Assembly: GCA_934247125.1 (NCBI GenBank)
Contig: CAKQIZ010000098.1
Location: forward strand, 1-5,286
From: an uncultured Clostridia bacterium
GTDB lineage: Bacteria; Bacillota; Clostridia; Peptostreptococcales; Anaerovoracaceae
Direction: 5' to 3'
Length of the DNA: 5,286 nt
The notes below the pieces were generated by a model. The model was not told the DNA's origin. It made no database searches and was given only the letters and a program-made list of their open reading frames with translations. This document shows positions 1 to 3,629 of the stretch, piece after piece. The translations under genes and the position numbers were made by a program. How positions within the stretch are numbered: the first letter of the stretch is position 1; every line of letters begins with the position of its first letter.

Positions 1-101
1 TTTGCAATACTGCGAACGGAAGCATCGTTATATCCCTTTTCCATGAACTCCTTTTTGGCTGTGTCTAAAATCAGTTGTTTTGTATCTTCACTCTTACTCA
101 T
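1..101 (-). CDS. TetR/AcrR-family transcriptional regulator, N-terminal fragment (runs off left edge)
   Basis: Only the first 33 codons are in the window. They read MSKSEDTKQLILDTAKKEFM, then EKGYNDASVRSIA. This is the classic TetR_N opening: a first helix with the pattern I-L-x-x-A-x-x-x-F, the turn 'EKGY', then 'ASVRSIA' entering the second helix that precedes the DNA-recognition helix. The recognition helix and the ligand-binding domain lie outside the window, so the effector and targets cannot be told. The ATG at 101-99 is chosen because GGAGAGG (116-110) lies 8 nt upstream, the frame starts exactly at the family N-terminus, and a near-consensus promoter lies upstream. TetR proteins are usually about 190-200 aa dimeric repressors that often control themselves and a neighbouring gene. 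The two inverted repeats upstream fit self-control. The gene is co-oriented with the conjugation genes but separated from them by the IS. Confidence 0.88.
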   Translation of the reverse strand, partial: MSKSEDTKQLILDTAKKEFMEKGYNDASVRSIA

Positions 102-109
102 GCCAAGCA

Positions 110-116
110 CCTCTCC
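110..116 (-). promoter_or_regulatory. Ribosome binding site of the tetR-like gene
   Basis: GGAGAGG on the minus strand ends 8 nt before the ATG at 101. It is close to the consensus GGAGG, and it decides the start because no other in-frame start lies between it and the TetR motif. Confidence 0.8.
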
Positions 117-121
117 GAAAA

Positions 122-134
122 ATAGCACTGTTAT
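122..134. promoter_or_regulatory. Candidate TetR operator 1 (overlaps transcription start)
   Basis: ATAGCACTGTTAT is an imperfect inverted repeat of form ATAGC-NNN-GYTAT. One flanking A/T pair on each side extends it to AATAGCACTGTTATT, and a further pair reaches 120-136. It covers the predicted +1 of the tetR-like gene, so a bound dimer would block transcription. It shares the same 5-3-5 architecture and outer bases with the repeat at 168-180. Assignment to this regulator is inferred from position and repetition. Confidence 0.6.
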
Positions 135-138
135 TTAA

Positions 139-166
139 ATTATACACAGGTTGCGCCTAACGTCAA
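139..166 (-). promoter_or_regulatory. Sigma-70/sigma-A type promoter for the tetR-like gene
   Basis: On the minus strand there is TTGACG (166-161), a 16-bp spacer, then a perfect TATAAT (144-139). Transcription would start near position 132, giving a 5' leader of about 30 nt that contains the ribosome site at 116-110. The match is 5/6 for the -35 box and 6/6 for the -10 box. The start point falls inside the inverted repeat at 122-134, and the second inverted repeat lies just upstream of the -35 box. Confidence 0.75.
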
Positions 167-167
167 G

Positions 168-180
168 ATAGCAGCGCTAT
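168..180. promoter_or_regulatory. Candidate TetR operator 2 (upstream of -35)
   Basis: ATAGCAGCGCTAT has perfect 5-bp arms (ATAGC/GCTAT) around a 3-bp centre. It is the second copy of the motif at 122-134, with centres 46 bp apart, and it lies directly upstream of the -35 box at 166-161. The similarity continues beyond the palindrome: both copies are followed on the plus strand by an A/T-rich run ending in ACACAG (144-149 and 191-196). The pair therefore looks like a duplicated regulatory unit. Confidence 0.55.
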
Positions 181-198
181 TTTTATTTAAACACAGAT

Positions 199-211
199 GA
201 GAAAAATATTC
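199..211. repeat. Left copy of 13-bp direct repeat flanking the IS (target-site duplication)
   Basis: GAGAAAAATATTC is identical to 1978-1990. Each copy lies exactly 6 bp outside the conserved core of the nearest terminal inverted repeat (TTGTAAAAG at 218-226, CTTTTACAA at 1963-1971). This symmetry supports a duplication made on insertion. Confidence 0.75.
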
Positions 212-217
212 TGCTAG

Positions 218-235
218 TTGTAAAAGTAATTTCAC
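218..235 (+). repeat. IS terminal inverted repeat, left (IRL)
   Basis: TTGTAAAAGTAATTTCAC matches the reverse complement of 1954-1971 at 15 of 18 positions; the mismatches are confined to the middle. Similarity continues weakly inward (GGAACTAAA here, GAAGTTAAA in the right-end complement). Confidence 0.75.
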
Positions 236-339
236 GGAACTAAACGCGTGCGAAGAATTTAATCGTACACAAATTATTGCAAGTTTAACTTCCATGTAAT
301 ATGCTCAAGAATATGTTCCAGGGCAGAAAGTGAGGAATT

Positions 340-1587
340 ATGAAAGGAACACATTTGACGCTGGATGACAGAACATTCATCCAGCGAGAACTTGAGGCAG
401 AGAAAAGCAAAGCTCAAATCGCAGAAGATCTCGGCAAAAGTTATTCAACCATTTCAAAAGAAGTTAAACTTCATAGAAAACTTAGGCCCAGACGCAATTA
501 TGCACGAGGCAATGGTTACTACTGTGCAAACAGAGGTCAGTACAATCGTTGCCACGGCGGTAAGGTCGCTTGTGAACATTTTGAAGACCGCATCTGTAAG
601 CATAGTGAAAAGATCGGAGTATGTAATAAGTGTCCTAAGATGAGTCACTACTATATGGATAAGTACTTCTATCAGGCTGCAACTGCTCACAAGGAATATC
701 TGTACACGCTCAGCGATTCCAGGGAAGGTGTCAATCTTACGACTTCGGAAATGATCATGATGGCTGAGACCATTGGTCCCCTTCTCAAAAGAGGTCAGTC
801 TGTATACCAGATCATCGAGAATCATCCCGAACTGAATATATGCGTAAAAACTTTGTACACATACATAGAATCAGGGATATTCAAGGATTACGGCACAGAC
901 AATTTCTCTCTGAGACGCCAGGTTTCCATGAGGAAGCAGAAGAATCTCAAGCCCAGAAAGCAACCTGCTTGTTATGACGGCCACAATTATGCGGATCTTC
1001 TTAAGTTCAGAGCAGAGCATCCGGATATACCTGTAACGGAGATGGATACTTTGTACAACAAATCGGAAGACCCATATATCCAGACATTCATCTTTGAGAA
1101 TGCACCTGTGATGATTGGGTTCCTTCATGAAGATAAGACGAGTGCTTCAATGGCAGATACGTTAGCCCTGATGCAGGAAAAACTCGGTGAAGACTATTAC
1201 AAGCTGTTTTCTCTGATTGTAACCGATCGTGGCAGCGAATTTGAGAAATCGAACCTGTTCGAATTCAACCATGAGACCGGCGAATTTCGCACGAATATCT
1301 TCTACTGTGCTCCACAGCAGCCTGCTCAGAAGCCGCATGTTGATAACAACCATAATTATGTCAGGGACATCATCCCTAATGGAAAAAACTTAAAGAGCCT
1401 TACACAAGAGAATTTGGATCTGATGTTCTCTCACATAAACTCAACTCCGCGGGAATCACTGAACGGAAGAACTCCGTATGAGGTATTTGCCTTCTTTTAT
1501 GGTGAAGACCTTCTCAGAGTTCTCAACGTCACGAGAATTAACAAAGACGCTGTCACGCTCATGCCGTATCTCCTAAACATCAAGTAA
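340..1587 (+). CDS. IS30-family transposase (DDE-type) with Asp at the expected catalytic Glu
   Basis: This 415-aa enzyme should cut and join the IS ends. Residues about 5-45 (LTLDDRTFIQREL then AQIAEDLGKSYSTISKEV) form the IS30 helix-turn-helix that binds the terminal repeats. Residues 60-98 hold six cysteines (C62, C71, C78, C86, C95, C98), a possible zinc-binding insert seen in clostridial IS30 proteins. Residues about 128-175 (REGVNLT, KRGQSVYQI, KTLYTYI) are a second family-typical region. The integrase-like core has D236 (EMDT), D296 (TDRGSEF) and D335 (KPHVDNNHNYVR), where family members normally have Glu. NSTPRESLNGRTPYEVF (367-383) is the usual C-terminal signature. The frame is intact, and at 415 aa it is somewhat longer than typical IS30 transposases (about 320-390). 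The ATG at 340 has GAGG only 4 nt upstream, a weak site that fits low expression. Whether Asp supports activity is not known from the sequence. Confidence 0.93.
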   Translation: MKGTHLTLDDRTFIQRELEAEKSKAQIAEDLGKSYSTISKEVKLHRKLRPRRNYARGNGYYCANRGQYNRCHGGKVACEHFEDRICKHSEKIGVCNKCPKMSHYYMDKYFYQAATAHKEYLYTLSDSREGVNLTTSEMIMMAETIGPLLKRGQSVYQIIENHPELNICVKTLYTYIESGIFKDYGTDNFSLRRQVSMRKQKNLKPRKQPACYDGHNYADLLKFRAEHPDIPVTEMDTLYNKSEDPYIQTFIFENAPVMIGFLHEDKTSASMADTLALMQEKLGEDYYKLFSLIVTDRGSEFEKSNLFEFNHETGEFRTNIFYCAPQQPAQKPHVDNNHNYVRDIIPNGKNLKSLTQENLDLMFSHINSTPRESLNGRTPYEVFAFFYGEDLLRVLNVTRINKDAVTLMPYLLNIK

Positions 1588-1629
1588 CGATTTATGACAT
1601 GCCTGCGCACTGTGAAGGGAGCAAGAGCC

Positions 1630-1677
1630 AAGTCAAAGACGTCGAAGGTGCCACACAGCGGACTTGATCTTTGACTT
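1630..1677. repeat. 10-bp perfect inverted repeat after the transposase stop
   Basis: AAGTCAAAGA (1630-1639) and TCTTTGACTT (1668-1677) can pair around a 28-nt loop. A second pairing, CGTCG (1640-1644) with CGACG (1680-1684), would compete with it. No T-run follows on the plus strand, so it is not a standard terminator for the transposase, though it could stabilise or cap the 3' end of the mRNA. Confidence 0.45.
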
Positions 1678-1699
1678 TGCGACGAAGAATCCGTTAAAA

Positions 1700-1738
1700 C
1701 AAAAAAGCAGCTCTGCGACCCCACTCACTCAGCTGCTT
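1700..1738 (-). terminator. Rho-independent terminator facing the conjugation operon
   Basis: On the minus strand an 8-bp perfect stem AAGCAGCT/AGCTGCTT (1738-1731 with 1712-1705) surrounds an 18-nt loop. The stem is followed by a T-rich run, so the sequence from the second arm onward reads AGCTGCTTTTTTGTTTT. On the plus strand the hairpin is followed by AATCG rather than Ts, so it should act on transcripts coming from the right. It lies inside the IS and would stop read-through from the conjugation genes before the transposase region. It is about 300 nt past the hydrolase stop. Confidence 0.7.
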
Positions 1739-1800
1739 AATCGTTAACCTTGGAACACAAATTGAATATGTTAGTTTCCAGCGCATGAAGGAAATTAATC

Positions 1801-1883
1801 TTCCACAAAAAAGATAATACCCCTTTTTGCCCCCGTTTGTCGCGCAATTTTTTTAAAAATGAATTATCTTTTCCACAAAAAAG
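1801..1883. repeat. Pair of 13-bp direct repeats with an internal inverted repeat
   Basis: TTCCACAAAAAAG occurs at 1801-1813 and 1871-1883, 70 bp apart, each preceded by ATC or ATCTT. AAAAGATAAT (1809-1818) and ATTATCTTTT (1863-1872) are perfect complements in inverted order between them. The enclosed sequence contains C-runs and a T7 tract. The function is unknown; it may be the remnant of a small element or an internal transposase-binding region. Confidence 0.5.
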
Positions 1884-1953
1884 GACTCCCGGATGATCCA
1901 GAAGCCCTTGATTCAGTGAACTTAGTCATTTATTGTGATTTAACTTCTACATA

Positions 1954-1971
1954 GTGAATTAGCTTTTACAA
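1954..1971 (-). repeat. IS terminal inverted repeat, right (IRR)
   Basis: GTGAATTAGCTTTTACAA is the inverted counterpart of 218-235 (15 of 18 positions). A second, diverged copy (GTGATTTAACTTCTACA, 14 of 17 positions) lies immediately inward at 1935-1951, exactly 19 bp earlier. Confidence 0.75.
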
Positions 1972-1977
1972 GTCACC

Positions 1978-1990
1978 GAGAAAAATATTC
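1978..1990. repeat. Right copy of 13-bp direct repeat flanking the IS
   Basis: GAGAAAAATATTC is identical to 199-211. Joining the flanks at this repeat gives an uninterrupted link between the tetR control region and the 3' flank of the hydrolase gene. Confidence 0.75.
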
Positions 1991-2031
1991 CCCAGTTTTG
2001 TTTCCTGTGAAATCCATTTAAAAATATATTA

Positions 2032-3564
2032 TTATGGTATACTAAGCCACCCTTTCTGTGGATCCACATAACTGCCATTCACCATGACTCCAAGGTGCAG
2101 ATGCGGTCCGGTGGAGTCACCGGTGCTGCCGACTTCTCCGATGAACTGGCCTCTTGCCACTGCCTGTCCTTTCGTCACATTGATCCTGCTGAGATGTCCG
2201 TATACTGTCTTCAGGCCTCCGCCGTGGGATATGATGATGCATTTACCGAAGCCTCCGTTCCATCCGGCTACCTCCACTTTTCCTGCTTCACATGCCAGTA
2301 CATGTGTCCCTGTCGGAAATCCGATATCAAGTCCCATGTGGTTCGTGGATCCGATGCCTCCCGGTGAGGAACGGTGCCCGAACGGTGAGGTTATATTCCC
2401 TTTCTTCATGTTCTGTATCGGAAGACCAAGTTTTCCCGGTCCAGTGTTCACGATACCGTATGACGGATTGCCGAAAGGATAGTATCTTAACACATGCTCC
2501 ACATAATCAGGATCACCGTATGCACTCATACCTGTCTTCTTTGCCTGCAGCTTTGAAAACTCCACGGCATTGGCTTTGCTGTATCCGCCGTGCTTTTCCA
2601 GTGCCCATGTGATATATCCGCCGCCGAAGTTGTATCCCTGCAGCGCGAGCTTGATATGCTCCATATCCGATGGAGATTTGCAGCCTGCGGCTTTCAGCAC
2701 GCTTGCAAGCATCTGCACGCCGCACTTTATGGAATACTCAGGATCTGTAATGGCGCCCGGCCTGTTTGGATACTTCGTATTGTATCCGCACTCTGAAGCC
2801 TGCATCGGATCACTGCCTCGCCCTCCGGACTCCTGCATCATTACCGCCTTTATAAGCTCCGTATATTCGCTGATCCCGTATTCCTTTGCATATTTGCTGA
2901 TCAGAGGGCTGTACTGCTCCACTTCTTCGCTCACCGGGATATATCCCGTGTTGCTGCTGTCTCCGAAAAGATAAAGTGCTCCTCCGAACAGACAGCATAT
3001 GACGATAACGACTACAGACACCCAGCCTCCTGCAATGATCGCTGAAACCAGAACTTTCATACCTGATGCTGCAAGCTTCACTGCACGCACGGTGTTGATA
3101 GCAGCAGCCTTGACTGTTTTCACTGTTGCTCTTCTCTGTATCATCGCCTGCTGCCTCTTTCTGACGAACATCTTTTTCCTTGCTGACTGAATGCTCTTCA
3201 CCTGTACACTTCTGGAAGGTCTGACCGCCTTTACAGTTTTCTTTGCTGCTCTCCTGCCTGTATGTTTCGTCTGACTTACTGTTCCAACTCTCGATCTACT
3301 CGTAAGCCTTCGCACTGTATCTCGAGTCTCTTTCTTACCCATCTCATACAGCCTGCGCCCTGCTCTTTCTGAGACCGCCCTTCCTGCTTCCGTGATCCTG
3401 CCCTGTGCATATCCTGATGGGGTTCCTTCCCTTTCCTGATACGCCTGCTCTGTGCTTTCCTTCGTCCTGATACTGCCGTCTTTGATCCGATGTGCTGCTG
3501 CCTCTGCCCGGTCGAATGTCTTTATCGTTCCTTTCATGATCTCTCTCGTCTTTATATCTGCCAT
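2032..3564 (-). CDS. Conjugative-element cell-wall hydrolase: membrane anchor, lysozyme-like domain and M23 peptidase domain
   Basis: This 510-aa protein probably opens peptidoglycan for the conjugation channel, like CwlT (Orf14) of Tn916. Residues 1-170 are very rich in Lys/Arg and probably cytoplasmic. Residues about 171-200 form one membrane segment (VVVIVICCLFGG), so the rest should face outside. Residues about 213-345 are a lysozyme/transglycosylase-like domain with candidate catalytic E245 (VMMQESGG), then DPMQASE and ALQGYNFGGGYI. Residues about 390-505 are an M23 (LytM-type) metallopeptidase: H409 and D413 (HMGLD), H457 (YGHLS), H488 and H490 (GPHLHLG), all expected zinc-binding or catalytic residues present. 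CwlT carries NlpC/P60 where this protein has M23. The ATG at 3564 has AAGGGGG (3577-3571) 6 nt upstream. The gene follows virB4 after 65 bp and is probably in the same operon. The role in conjugation is inferred from context and domain pairing. Confidence 0.9.
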   Translation of the reverse strand: MADIKTREIMKGTIKTFDRAEAAAHRIKDGSIRTKESTEQAYQEREGTPSGYAQGRITEAGRAVSERAGRRLYEMGKKETRDTVRRLTSRSRVGTVSQTKHTGRRAAKKTVKAVRPSRSVQVKSIQSARKKMFVRKRQQAMIQRRATVKTVKAAAINTVRAVKLAASGMKVLVSAIIAGGWVSVVVIVICCLFGGALYLFGDSSNTGYIPVSEEVEQYSPLISKYAKEYGISEYTELIKAVMMQESGGRGSDPMQASECGYNTKYPNRPGAITDPEYSIKCGVQMLASVLKAAGCKSPSDMEHIKLALQGYNFGGGYITWALEKHGGYSKANAVEFSKLQAKKTGMSAYGDPDYVEHVLRYYPFGNPSYGIVNTGPGKLGLPIQNMKKGNITSPFGHRSSPGGIGSTNHMGLDIGFPTGTHVLACEAGKVEVAGWNGGFGKCIIISHGGGLKTVYGHLSRINVTKGQAVARGQFIGEVGSTGDSTGPHLHLGVMVNGSYVDPQKGWLSIP

Positions 3565-3570
3565 CCTGCG

Positions 3571-3577
3571 CCCCCTT
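3571..3577 (-). promoter_or_regulatory. Ribosome binding site of the hydrolase gene
   Basis: AAGGGGG lies 6 nt upstream of ATG 3564. It supports this start over the out-of-frame ATG codons just upstream (for example around 3583 and 3601). Confidence 0.65.
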
Positions 3578-3606
3578 TTCCATACTTCTGCTTTCCATCA
3601 TGTAAA

Positions 3607-3624
3607 GGGATGCTCCCGCACCCC
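3607..3624 (-). other. Intercistronic hairpin with GGGA (GNRA) tetraloop
   Basis: In the minus-strand RNA, GGGGUGC and GCAUCCC form a 7-bp stem with one G-U pair, closed by GGGA, a GNRA-type tetraloop. It begins 5 nt after the virB4 stop codon and ends about 30 nt before the ribosome site of the hydrolase gene. Only UUU follows, so it is at best a weak terminator. It could act as an mRNA stabiliser or processing point that sets the ratio of the two proteins. Confidence 0.5.
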
Positions 3625-3629
3625 TGTCT

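Larger units (their letters stand above)
1588..1953. other. Non-coding 3' tail of the IS
   Basis: No supported gene lies between the transposase stop and the right inverted repeat. The longest plausible plus-strand reading frame starting here is about 26 codons, from ATG at 1595, with no ribosome site. The stretch holds a 10-bp inverted repeat AAGTCAAAGA/TCTTTGACTT (1630-1639 and 1668-1677), a minus-strand terminator (1705-1738), two copies of TTCCACAAAAAAG (1801-1813, 1871-1883), a second 10-bp inverted repeat AAAAGATAAT/ATTATCTTTT (1809-1818 and 1863-1872), and repeated GTGA-headed 19-bp units towards the right end. Confidence 0.6.
212..1977 (+). mobile_element. IS30-family insertion sequence, about 1766 bp
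   Basis: The element is defined by three things: an IS30-type transposase gene (340-1587); imperfect inverted repeats whose shared core is TTGTAAAAG followed by TTCAC at both ends (218-235 and 1954-1971); and an exact 13-bp direct repeat just outside. The outermost 6 bp at each end (TGCTAG and, on the opposite strand, GGTGAC) match poorly, so the true tips may lie at 212/1977 or up to 6 bp further in. The element has 128 bp before the transposase start and a long 390-bp tail after the stop. Its size is at the high end for IS30 elements, which usually run 1.0-1.7 kb. It lies between the conjugation operon and the tetR-like gene. Confidence 0.8.

Noticed and set aside
277..305. Possible transposase promoter TTGCAA-17-TATGCT
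   Set aside because: Only 4/6 matches in each box in an AT-rich leader; too weak to annotate, although a weak promoter would suit a transposase.
454..825. Open frame of 123 codons antisense to the transposase
   Set aside because: It lies wholly inside the well-supported transposase frame, has no recognisable motif and no clear ribosome site.
1595..1675. 26-codon basic peptide frame after the transposase
   Set aside because: Short, without a ribosome site, and coincident with the 10-bp inverted repeat; no family recognised.
1497..1724. 75-codon minus-strand frame over the transposase 3' end and tail
   Set aside because: It overlaps the transposase C-terminus and the hairpin, with no recognisable domain and no ribosome site.
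2001..2012. Short palindrome TTTCCTGTGAAA near the hydrolase 3' end
   Set aside because: Arms of only 4 bp, with no T-run in the leftward direction; not convincing as a terminator or operator.
2084..2974. Several plus-strand open frames opposite the hydrolase gene
   Set aside because: They mirror the codon pattern of the minus-strand gene, are Pro/Cys/Ser-rich without domains, and have no promoter or ribosome site.
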